From: Acanthaster planci
Lineage: Eukaryota > Echinodermata > Asteroidea > Valvatida > Acanthasteridae
Direction: 5' to 3'
NCBI RefSeq assembly: GCF_001949145.1
Contig: NW_019091362.1
Coordinates: 1,601,362-1,665,361 of the forward strand
Length of the DNA stretch: 64,000 nt
In this document: positions 22,303 to 34,200 of the stretch, piece after piece
Position numbering within the stretch: position 1 is the first letter of the stretch
Layout: the number at the start of each line of letters is the position of its first letter
Notes under the pieces: model-generated
Databases searched by the model: none
Seen by the model: the letters and a program-made list of their open reading frames with translations, nothing else
Told to the model about the DNA's origin: nothing
Translations under genes and position numbers: made by a program

Positions 22303-23030
22303 TGGGTCATATGAATAAAAAGTAGCATGTGCTTTTACTACCATATTTGAAGCATTTCCTCGTGTTTGTATGAATAATAACGAAGCAAATGCTTTTACTT
22401 TGGTGCAATTGTTAAAAAGTAAAAGTATTTAGTTCTTACTCTTTAAGATTGTGCTTGACAATAAGCAGTTGCTTCATTTTGTATGAGTAAAAACGAGTCA
22501 GTTCTACAGAATTGGAGTATTTACTTGACATTTTTCCAAGACTGGGTCAGGGCAAGCTTGAGAACGAGGAGCATTTACTTATGTTCAGGATGGCAGCGTT
22601 CATGAATATCATATGAAAGGAAAGGCTGTATGCCTTTAGGAGGGAATCTCAAGAAGCCAGATGCAGGCAGTTGTACCGATTTGAGAGTAGCAGAGAAATT
22701 TTCTTCATGAAGGTTTTTGCGATCAAAATTACTGCCACCCTGCTTATCTGCCATGCTGAGGTCCCAAGATACAGCACTGTGCTGCACTGTGTGTGTCTGC
22801 AGGTGCAGACAGTGGAATCCCTATTGTGCAAAACCGTTTGGCTGTGACGTCAGCCACAAGCATAAAGCATTTGCTACTATTTGTATAAGCAGATGCTGAA
22901 CAGTAAAAGAAACATTTTATTCATACAAATTCAAGCAATTGCTTATTCTTAATGCTTTTACTTCTCAGTAAATGCTTTTGCTGTTTGCTTGAACTTCATA
23001 GTATTTGCTAGTTTTTATTCATACGACCCA
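22303..23030. mobile_element. MITE with TGGGTCATATGAATAAAAA terminal inverted repeats
   Basis: The left end is TGGGTCATATGAATAAAAA and the right end on the other strand is TGGGTCGTATGAATAAAAA, 18 of 19 identical. The interior has several AGCAAATGCTTTTACT-like motifs in both orientations near each end. No transposase is present. A target duplication could not be fixed. Confidence 0.75.
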
Positions 23031-26000
23031 ATGTGTCAGTTGAGTTGCTACATTTTTTCTATAAAATCTATATTTGACGCGAGTATGTGTTGGTATCAGT
23101 CACATCCAAGAAGAGTAATGTAATGGACAGGTTTTAAAGTTTACTGGAAATGTAAGAGCTGTGAAAGCATATTTTCCCTTTGTAATTATCTACATCACTA
23201 GTTCATTAATCCTGTAAACAATCAACAGTCAGAAGTTCCTTGTCTAAATCTTAATTATCCATGCAATACATCAATCATAATACAGCAAATAATAACTGAA
23301 ACTGAATAGTATGTGCCAACGTCCACGGCTGTGAATGTTGGGACATATTCAAGGGAATATTTTAAAAGCAAAATTAATATTCTTCATTTTAGGTCGGTCT
23401 TTAAAGAGCTACATGCATTGTTTGGCATGCACAAGGGTTTATCCACTACAAACACAGGGCGAGGGATCCCCTCATTTTCTCTGTTTTCAATGAATGATGC
23501 AATCTACATTCAGAATTCGCATCTTGGCATGAACCAAAAAAACCCTTTTTAGCTTGTTATAGTTCAGCTTTGAAGACGAATGACTCTGCGTTCGATTTGG
23601 ATGCTTCCATATTTATGTGAACAGATAAAATTAGAGAAAACATGTTTTCCTTAGAGGTGCCTTTTAAAGTCAAGGTGCTTATAGGAAGACCTTAAGTTGA
23701 TTCATTCTGAGTGAATATCAGAAAATTAATAGCTGTTTTTTATTGTTTTATTTTTATTTGTTTTTACTATATCTTTTTTGAAGGCCTGCACAATTAACTT
23801 TGCTTTAGTTGCTTGAATATTAAGGACCAAAGCAATCAGATGACAATACCTGATTCAAGTCTAACCCCCAGACAACCCTATTAGATTGGAGGTGGGTTTG
23901 CACACGCCTCGTCTGTGTACTGATCTTGTACAAACAGAAATATCAGATGTAGAAATTGCACAGCCAAAGAGAAATGTTTACCCATCAATTCAGCATAATG
24001 AAAATCAATTGATCAACCAGTTCAATAACAGCGGGTAAAGGTAAAAATCAGTGGACTTTGTTCCCGATTGTGTCATAACTTTGCTTCAATCCATTCATGC
24101 ACGTTACTTACCTTTTTCTTTGCATATGATAAGTTTGTACCGTGGGAGGTTTTCTCTTTTTCTTTCTTTATTAAGCTGGCTCAGCTTGATTTGGTTTTAA
24201 CTAGCTCAGTTCACAAACTCTAATTAACTTGCCCCTGTCTGGTAGACTTCACTTGCTAAGGGTCCATTTGTGGTTAGTTCACTGACACCAGAACTGTGTA
24301 ATGGATAAAATGAGCCAGCCTTGAAACCACTGAATGAGATGTAGATCCATGTGAAATAAACAGGACCTAAGTTTCAAAGAGGATCGATGCAAAATCAGGG
24401 AGATACTTCATACTCTCAAGTGGGAGAAAAAAAAAGGACCAGTTTACATGCTCAGACCGAGATCTGGTTATAAAACAAATCTGTCTTCTCTTCTGATGTA
24501 TGGTTGGATATGGAAGAGTTTGGGTTACGAGGTAAACCTCCTTTTCAAGTGGTACTTTTCTCATCAAGCTGAATGGCACCAGCTCTGTCCTTTTCGTCCA
24601 CTTCAGTGGGCAGGGCTTGAAAGTCATGCATCTGAGGAAAAAAAAAATTAAAAGCCTACATTTTTGGAACTTGAAACAGACAAAAACAATGTGTAACCCA
24701 GAGAAAGGCAGGTAGCTATTTGATCAGTAGACGTTTTCTTGATTAGTTGGTCAGCCTTCATGAATGGGCATATTTGCAACATTCTGAAATGGGAAAATTG
24801 TGTTCACCAGTATCATTTCAAATGCAAGGCGTTGCATTTCCCATTGTTCCTGTAACACAAGAGACTTAGGGAACTTTCACCACTTTGGTAAATTTGAGGA
24901 CAAGAATTATCCTTTTTGTACCTTTTTGGATAGGCATGCATGCAGTCTTAACACCAAGTTTTCTTGATAACCCGGTTGAGATCATGGAGCAAGCACCATG
25001 TCTGGAGGCATTCCCAAAGTCTCAAAACCTGTCCCAAATTTTGGTGACAGTGTAATTGTTTTCTCGACATGCCCCTCCCCCCCTGACAAAAAGACTGTTA
25101 CTGTCTGCATTTTTTTCCAAATAATATCACCCCAGTGTGGCAAAATGATGAATATAAATTATGGTTAACGGTGGTCATTGCTACCTGTCTGATTCACACT
25201 CCATAGTACCGAACAAGCACATTTTGGTGAAAACGCAGGACATTTTTTTCATAAGTGCACGTATGTCATGATTAATGAAGTACACATATGTATCGATGCC
25301 TGTACAGTACCAAATGATGTACATGTTTGCTGAATTATAATGAAGTACAGGTGATGCTGAAGTAACAGAAGGGTTACCATGTATTGACAATGACAACAAA
25401 CCAGAGTTACAATTCCTTACATGTAAAGGTTTTTTTTTTAGATTTAATGAATTGAATTTCCCTACTCTATCCCTAACCCGACAGTACTACGAATTACTAG
25501 TTGTAGTAAAATGTTGTTCTCAGCGCTGTCACTTGTAAGAGGACGTGACCTTATTGTACTCTGAAGCCATAAAATACAATAGATAAGACAATGTACCATG
25601 CAGTGCTGTGGCACTATGAATGCATGGCTTTATTGTTCTCTGTACAAGTAACAATGGAAGTAACCTAGCCAGAAGTAGTAATCTATAGCGCGAGGTCCTT
25701 CAGGCTCAGGCTATTACTTAGTATTTTGTAGCACTGTAGCACTGTGTAGTGTAAGCCAAACAATGTGCTTGGCGGTTAGGGCTATAACACTATTCAATAA
25801 GTGCTGGTTTCATTTGCAAGTCATTAGTTAAGGTCATAAAACTTGTAACTCGTTGCTTTTAGAATTATTCATCTGTAGCCTTCTGGCACTATGCAAAAAC
25901 ATAATCGTAGCTGCCACCCACCAACTGTTTTGAGGGAAGAAGGAGTTACATAGCAAAACAGGGAAATCCAGTCAAGAAGTTTTCTTCAATTTGAAAAAAT

Positions 26001-26160
26001 GTGTGCACAGAAATCTGTGGGATTCATTTAGCATGTGAATACTTCTATGACTGATGGTGCAGAGCCATGACTTTTTCTGTCTTTTTGCACTTGTGCTTTG
26101 AAAGGGAACAGTTGCAATGGAAATGCCATTTATTGCGACGTGAACATGTTGACTTTGGGA
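23031..26160. other. Intergenic region, middle part
   Basis: AT-rich DNA without a recognisable gene, RNA or named repeat. Short open frames (for example 23313-23552 and 24367-24627) have low-complexity or random-looking translations. Confidence 0.55.
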
Positions 26161-26288
26161 GAAATTTGTGGAACTGCTTGGCATGCAGATTTACAAAGCA
26201 CCACAAAAATCTGCTTAGCCAGTTAGCATTGTGTAACTTTGCTAAGCTAAATCTTGGAGTTAGCAGCTGAATAATGGGAGGTCCCATG

Positions 26289-26477
26289 GGGCCCAATGGT
26301 AGGAGCTAATAAGTTCAAAAATCTGCTTAGCAGGGAAAATATTTGCTTAGCAAAAACAGGTTACAAGTCAAAATGTCACACACCATATACTTATTGTAAA
26401 TGGTCCCCCCATGATGCTTATAGCAATTTTTCTTAGCAGTACTTCATGCTTAGCAGCTGTATAAATTTGGAACCCAG
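26289..26477. mobile_element. MITE-like element with TGCTTAGCA repeats
   Basis: The left end reads GGGGCCCAATGGTAGGAGCT. The right end on the other strand reads GGGTTCCAAATTTATACAGC TGCTAAGC. CTGCTTAGCAG / TTTGCTTAGCAAAA motifs flank the interior. Further TGCTTAGC motifs upstream (26160-26270) suggest a second, degraded copy. Confidence 0.5.
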
Positions 26478-26789
26478 TGGTGTTCAAACTTCATGGACAA
26501 ATTCCTTGACACTGCTTGGCACAACAGTATTGTATGCATTGCTGCAATCATCAACAGGTTGCCAATTAAGAACATTTGGCGAGCAGCATTTCTTGTTAGG
26601 GAGCTTCAGGAACTCTGATCCAAATAGGAGTGGTCTAGTTACCATCAGAAATGGCTACCAGCCTCATCATCTCTTTACATTATAACTAAGGTTTGCTTTT
26701 AGAATGAACTTTAAATGGAGGAAACAAATAGGTATGTGGTACAAGTTACCTTTTAAACCAAAATTTTGAAGAGAATCTGAGTGATTGTA

Positions 26790-27663
26790 TGGCATTCCAT
26801 ATCTGCCGTCGTTCGTCACTCGTCGTCTGTCACGTACCGTGTGTCGTCCGTCGCCTGTCGCTTTTTTTTGTCACGCTTGTGCCGTGCTATTTTTCACTTT
26901 GATCCTTGATCTTTTTACATACTTGTTCGATTGATCCCCCATGCCTGTCTGTCCTTCCACGATATCCCAACAGATCGTACTCCCGGAAATACAAGAGTAA
27001 CTTTGAACTAAATGTATATAATAAATTACTTACAATGTTCGACTCCTTAATATCTTTTATAAGAGGCAAACTGATTCAACATTATTTTGAGGCGGGTATA
27101 CGTATACCTACGATGAAATCTGCCAAATTAGACATGACTTAAGTTGCATGTAGGCACACAGAAATCTTTTAAACAGTAATGTTACTTTGTTAGCCCCATA
27201 AATAGTGCTGACATGCGGGATTACCTGTGCTCATTGGCCTATCCACCGTGGCATACACACCCACAAAATCCAACATGTTATATTTTCTTAAACTTAAACC
27301 AAGTGATAATTGCCCCCTATAACATTCAAAAACAGTTACTTATCCACAGCACAATTGACAAAAACAATTTACTGTCTAGTATTTGTGGATTTCAAGGTGA
27401 AATTGAGAGGAGAAAATGGAATGTCTGTTTCGGCTGGCTGATTTCTTTCTAGAATTTCATGAAAACAAGTCAGCACATTTTCACAGTAGGCAAGAGCGAA
27501 TAGAACTGCGGATAAGTTTGCCTAAACATTTTTGTGGAAAATTCTATTTTGGTAAAAAACCCTTGGTTGAATTCTCAGAAAGACGACGCGTGATGGACGA
27601 TGCACGACAGGCGACCCATGACAGGCGACGTACGACGGGTGACGGCAAATATGGAATTCCACA
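26790..27663. mobile_element. Non-autonomous DNA transposon with GTCGxxCGTC subterminal arrays
   Basis: The left end reads TGGCATTCCATATCTGCCGT and the right end on the other strand reads TGGAATTCCATATTTGCCGT, 18 of 20 identical. Just inside each end is an array of CGTCGTTCGTCACTCGTCG / GTCGCCTGTCG words, in inverted orientation. The 0.7 kb core is AT-rich, and its open frames (26906-27142, 27416-27730) do not resemble a transposase. Confidence 0.75.
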
Positions 27664-28129
27664 GGATTGTTCTCATAGGATTGTCCATCAGAATTCTCTA
27701 GGGCCAATATTAACTGTAAACAGTCCTTAAGAACACTTTTCATCACGTAGAACCCAGTTTTGCTGCCTTCTGTCATCAGTTTTTTATAAACTATTGTAGC
27801 AAGCCATCATATGTCAGATATTGCATTTTGTATTTATTTTGGAAAGCGTACGAATATGAGAGAAATGGTAAATGCGGCAAATTTCACAATGGCGATCACT
27901 ATTGGTGAAATGGAATAGGTATATTTATGTCAAGCATATAGCATGGAGCCTGGGTAAACATGATTTTCTTCAATTGGTGTTAAATGCCAGCCATATGTTT
28001 GGTTTTTCACTGATGATGGTAACGGCAGACTCTGACCCAGACCACTAAAGCTCACACCAACTGCAGCCACCAAGGAACACCCCCCCATGATAATTTCAGA
28101 ACTTTCTCATCATGCCCAGTAAAGATTTA
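27664..28129. other. Region downstream of FLVCR (minus-strand 3' flank)
   Basis: Nothing coding was recognised. This stretch follows the FLVCR stop on the minus strand, so part of it is probably FLVCR 3' UTR. AATAAA on the minus strand (TTTATT at 28126-28131) overlaps the stop codon. Confidence 0.5.
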
Positions 28130-28213
28130 TTAAATGTTGGCGCTGAGCTTAGGAGGCTCAGGCAAGTATGCATTCACCTTGCCTGTGGGGCCGACTGAGA
28201 AAAATTGACTCGT
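28130..28213 (-). CDS. FLVCR: FLVCR terminal exon (candidate)
   Basis: A good pyrimidine tract is followed by CTGCCAGCTGAG. Using the second AG gives, in phase, [27 protein letters not shown] and a TAA stop (28130-28132). Using the first AG (exon from 28218) gives [14 protein letters not shown] then a stop. The longer tail is preferred. Tails are not conserved in this family, so support is mainly from splice signals. Confidence 0.5.
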   Translation of the reverse strand, partial: TSQFFSVGPTGKVNAYLPEPPKLSANI

Positions 28214-31200
28214 CTCAGCTGGCAGATGGAAAATAAAAATCAGCCTGAAGACATGCATAAATTTGTAGAATAAACAAGACCAGAATGACTGGAATTCTTT
28301 GCTAGAATTCAGCAGCCACACCTCTCGCAAGTGACCCCTTTAATTAAACATGCATATTTCAAGTTTTGTTTTTAGAGATATACCTATTATATCTCTCTCT
28401 TCACTTGCTGAATTTTTATCTCGTACATATTGATCAAACAATGAGAAAGAGTTTTGTGTTTTTATTTGATCATTCAATAAATTTTCTCATTTCCAATGTA
28501 AATTTTTGCTGGTAGAACTAAGCTCTATACATGCAAATAGGCCAAATTCATGTTCAAGTTTATAGATACAGTGAACTCTACAGTTGACAATATCTGTACA
28601 ATATTGTGTTTCTCATTCCAACCATCGCTGATAGGACTTGCAGAAAGGTGATGCAAACATTCCAACATCCCCCGCCTCTCTTTGTCAAAGCCAAGTTAAT
28701 GCCGAGTTCAATAGGATATTTCATGTACATGTATATGTGTGAAATGAGACTCATCTACATACTTGCAGTTTGAGCAGTGCTGCTGTTGCCTGATAAATCA
28801 CTGTGAACCTATAAAAATGAACTTAGCGATCAAGACTTCTTTCAAAACGTCAGTGGCATTATCCAGGTTTTAAGAGGGGGACAGTTTTTTCTGAAACAAA
28901 ATTTCACTTTTTTCATCCATAAATGAATTTCCCCCAATGGAAGATGTTTGTGGGCCTGCTGTTACTGAAGTGCTGGTATTTTCAATACCGTGAAAAAGTT
29001 GGCAACATGTCGGGGAGGGGGGGGCACAGAGTGAGACAGGATGGGGTGGATGGAGAAACCCCCTGGATACACCACTTCAAACTATCAAGAAATGTGGATC
29101 ATTGGATGTGAGAAATTACATATTAAAAGATCTTTCAAAATGTGGTTTTTTTATTTTACATCAAACACTGACAAAATTTCAGATGAATCAATTTTACATG
29201 TCTTTTTTGTTGGGTATTGGCCAAAGAAACCCATCAAAAATTCTTTGTGTCAGACGGAAGTATTTTCTTTAGCAGCAGACCATGTAATACAGAGAAAACA
29301 TCAAAGAATGACATGCATAGCAAATTTGAAAGTATAAAGGCACAATCAATAATCCTAATCTATGTTTGATAAGGATTATAAGAGTTCTGTGATTCGATCC
29401 ATTTTTTCCCTCAACTTTGATATAAAATTTTAATTTTTGTGCCTCGAGTCTGTGGTCTTGCACAGACAACCTTTTACAATGCATCCTTCACGCTAGCTGC
29501 ATAACTGCTGTGTAAATACAATGGCCAGTGGATATGCAAACACTTTCATTTAGTGCAATGACATTCAATATGTGCACATCTGTGCTCACTCTTGTCATGG
29601 ATGGTTATTTACGTGATCAGTAAACGCTCAACAACTGTTATTTTAAATTTATCATAAAAGTCAAACACAAAAAGGACATACGTTTTTGTATCAAGAATAA
29701 AATTCCTGGGGGAAAAACTTACTCTTTCCGCCTGTTGTCTTCTGAGGTCAGATTTGATGAACACTGCAGGTTAAATTAATAGGAAGGAAAGAATATGTGA
29801 AACACAGAAAAAAAATAGTACCAGTGTGCAACTTCACAACTTTGATGCGGAAAAAATTACATTGGGGCATTCAGTGCAACCCTTCGCACACAAAACAGAG
29901 GTTTCTGCCTTGCGATGTGACATGAAGTTTTCATTGTGTTTGTGTCTAACCCCTTTGACCCCAAAACAGCTTTGGGGAAATACCTTCCAGAAGAAGAACA
30001 TTCTATTAAAAATATCTGTTCAGTAAGCTAGTCTGATAACCATCCCAAATAGAAATTCACCATCCTTCCTTTTCCTGCCTAGCAGTTTTGCATGCTCAGT
30101 TGATGACACCAGCCAAGGGAGTGATAGTGCTGGCTTGACTTTAATAAGTTTTTCATTTATTAAGCGCAAATTTCATATAGATATGTTCATTTCATATAGA
30201 TATGTTCATTTCATATAGATATGTTCATTTCATATAGATATGTTCAAATGCGCTGTACAATGAAGACATTAAGCGTGGAACAATGAATACATTTAAACAT
30301 GGTTGAGTTGATGGCATACAAGGGCGCCTCGGGCAGCCGCCAAACGACCCACATTCACCAACATCAGTAAAGAGGAGACAGTAAGAAGCAAATACAGTTT
30401 TAGAGGGGGGAGGAGAACCCCAGAGGAATATTCTGGGTAAAACCCACAGTGTCAGGTAGGGACTGAAACCCAATCCACTTGTGGACTGGGCCGGGAATCG
30501 AACCCGGAACCACAGAGGTGGAAGGCGAGGAAAGAACTACCTTGCCAACCTGACTCCCCCAAATGTTACATTTACGTTAATCTTATCTACATTTGGCATA
30601 ATAAAAGTGTTCAGATTTATATAACGGGTTTTGCCCTTACCCAGTGTATGTATTAATAATAAACACTGTATGCTCAGTGCTCGTCCAAGAGCTTGCGAAA
30701 AGGTCACAAGCCTACTCGGGTTTACCTTTTACCTTTTCGCAAATTAACATCTCCCCAATGCAAAAAAAATACATCTTGAAAAAAAAAAAGTGTTAAGAGT
30801 CGACGAAGTAGGCAGTGGTATTCATTCACTGCTGGTATAGCAACTTTCATAAGTACCCTACTGAAATAAACACGGGTACCTGCCACTCCCCCTTCCCATA
30901 AAAGCAAATGTGAACATGTATTCAACTACCCTAGATGACATCTGTTTTTACTTTCGATGTTATTTTAAATTTCAACACCAAAACCTTTCTAATACCTTCA
31001 ACTATCAGTGTCTGAATAGTTACAAAGTAATTCGTAAAGGGATGGCAGTTACTCGGTGCCATAATTTAGAACTCATTCCTGATATCACCTGTCTGGTAAT
31101 CAGATACCTAGCTCTGTTTCTTAGCCCTGCAATGGGAGACTTTGAGACACTTGGTGGTGGCAGATCGTCGGATGCCCAGCATAAGGGCGTAAGCACACTT

Positions 31201-34200
31201 ACACCCTTTCGCCGGGAAGCATGATCACAACAGAAGCATGTTCCCAGCAAAAGGGTGTAAGAAACACTCTCTCTTTATTTAGTAAGAACGGATATAATTT
31301 ACTACAAAATAAACCTGGGCTGTACAAAAAGCAACCTTTGAACAATTTATTAAAGGACTTGGGCATTTTTCTTTTTTCTTTTTGCCATGAAATCTTCATT
31401 TTTCAGTAAAATACAATAGTTGCATACTTTCGTCTTTTTGCCGGGAAAAGTTTTTTTGCAGTGATCATGCTTCCCGGCAAAAGGGCCAAAGCGCTTACAC
31501 CCTTCTGCCGGGCACACAGCGAGATATAATGGTCCTTTTTGGTTGATGTGGGCATGCAAGTGCAGTTTTAGCCATGCGTGTTAGTTCTGAGCACGCACAC
31601 AACCGTGGAGAAGGACCGGTTTGTCTGCCGCCACCATGCATCTCAAAGTCTTCCGCTGAGCTTTTACTTTCCAAAAAAACACCTTGCAGACTTACTGGTC
31701 AGGATGCAACCAACCAGCACGGCTCCACATAGGAAGAGGTTTGCTGCCACCGTGCCTAAGTTGGTTAACAGCGTTCCCATTATCATCGTGAAAATGATCC
31801 CAAATAACTGCATCCAAAAACATGAAAGACAAAACAGCCAAACTTTTTGAAAATATTTTGAATATTTATATTTAAAAAATATGCCCAACTGCACAGTTTA
31901 ACCCTCGCTTTGCCACACTCCGGAATAATATGCTTCAACTTTAGCAGGTATGTACAAAGCCTTAAATGAGCAAAAATGTAGGGGGGAAAAAAATCAAACG
32001 AATTTATGTGTAGTGCAGCCACACATGAGTCATGTCTGTGTTGTAGAGGTTTCCACGGTCACTGATACTCGGAGCAATTAACACAATGGCATAGGATGTG
32101 CACGTGTTAAGTCTTGCTTTTATTTCAGTTGACCTGAACGTGACCCTTCCTGTAATAACAAAGATAGGAAATAATGTGGTTGTCCCTGGACCTGGCAGGA
32201 ACTCAATAAGGCCATACAATTTGTTGTGTACTGTGTTCTTTGCCCAACTGGCATGGTGCTATTTTTTTAATACTAGGCATTTTGTGTCACAATTTTTCTT
32301 TATAAATGATGTATTTCAGTGACTTCTAATGACATGTATTTGTAATTTTCTGTTTTCACAAGTTGCTAGTGATAACAATCATTTGGACAGATTCAAAGGA
32401 CGGATCCAGAACCAATTTTGAAAAGGTGGAGCTGGGGCCAAATATTGAAGGGTTTTCATGTAGTCTAAGGCATTTTACACACTTTGAGAGATAGGAAAAT
32501 TAAAAAGAAATCAAAAACAAAAACAAACACCAAAAAGAAATTTGATTCTGTGGGCCTGTTTGTTTCACACAGATCCACATCTTGATCAATAATCCGTTGT
32601 TGTTTCACAGAAACCAGAACCCACCATACAGAGAGAGGGAACTAGCGTTGATTGGAATCAGAGATCATGATCAAGATTCCTGCAAAACTAACAGGTCCCT
32701 GTGTAATTTCCTCATTTAAATTTAGAGCTGGACATGAATATGGTACATGTACAAATAAAAATGCCTTTTCTTTGCAGGCTGATATAATAAACTGTCTGCC
32801 GTACTTCCATTCTCAGTATGATTTTTGACATGCCCTGGGGCATTAGGGTTAATTAACCTGAGTCCCCAACCTGTAGAAAAAGGAAATTTCCCATAAAAGA
32901 AGTAGTTTGAGGTAAGTATATGTATGTCAGTTACTACCATCCCAGGAGGTATTCATTGGGACAGTGAGATAAAGTGCCATTTTTGTTAATCATAAACATA
33001 TTCCATTAGCATACAATGCAGTCATTGCAGGGTACAGGACAACACTCAACCTGTAGAAGTATCCTCTTGTGGGTGTGTGTGCATACAGAGAGGCTGACAA
33101 CTACAGTGGTGCAAACAGCCAGAAAAGCCTGTAATTTCTGCATGAAGTTGAGGGGGTCGCGACTGTAAATTTACAACCGCAAACACAGGGAGAAATCAGT
33201 TTTGCCTTCCTGTATGCATGAGTTAACCTGTCCCTCAATTCTTTGAGTTAAATTTCAGTTGCAGTCCTGAAAGCTGTGAACACTTCCTAATCTTAAAGCT
33301 CAACCATTCAAACTGTTTATACACAGAAAGAAGCCCACTGAATGCAACATGAAACAGTGGTAACAATCAGGGTCATACTGTCTACATGCAGTCCTTGAAA
33401 TTTATCAAGCGTTTTTAATGTTATCCTTGATCCCATGATAAGCCAGGAACTGGCATACAACTTGACATACACTTGTCTGCTGTACCTGTGCAGATGCATT
33501 CAGCATGCCGGAGGATGTCCCTTCCGGTTCAGGGTGGGTCAGTTCAGCCGCAAATTCAAACCCCAGTGGCAGATAACCGGTCATGAAAAATCTGTCCAGG
33601 AATACAAGAAAGAGTTTGTGATATGAAATGTTGACTGGGTTTGCCATATCTCGGCAGTATCTTCTAAAAAATAACTCACTGAACAACTGTAGGGGTTGTG
33701 TCTGTTTTTTGTTGGGTTGTTTGCTTTGTTTTGGTGTTTGTTGGGTTGTTGGGTGGGGTTGTTGGGTTGTTTGTTTGTGTGCATTTGTTAAAACTTATTC
33801 GAAGTGACATTCGTAGGTGAATGTAAAAATATATGAGAAGTGGTACTTATGTTTTTACTTATGAAATGCCTCGCATAATAATTCCTGCCTGAGATACAAA
33901 CTCCATTGTCATGGAAATGAAGTAGGGGTACGATTTTAGAAGCTGAATTTTTTCCTTTCTGCAAGATGAATTTAAGAACTGATTTAATCTTTTTATGAAC
34001 AATTTTGGCAATACGTTCTGGGGACAGAATTTATTGTTTTCTTGAAGATGTAAAACACGTCTACTGAAGTGAATAGAACAGCCAATATCTACACATCTTC
34101 ATCTATATTAGGAGTACTTTTGTTTCTTGGAATTGCTAAGAAACTGAAATCCACGTCAAAATTAATGTTTGAAGACAACCTACCCAAGGAATGCAGATAT

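Larger units (their letters stand above)
29764..31695 (-). other. FLVCR intron with SINE and palindromic repeats
   Basis: It contains a tRNA-derived SINE (30140-30570) with a 19-bp tail array, a fragment of a second SINE family (30625-30735) and CTTACACCCTTTTGCCGGG palindromic motifs (31197-31513). Confidence 0.7.
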
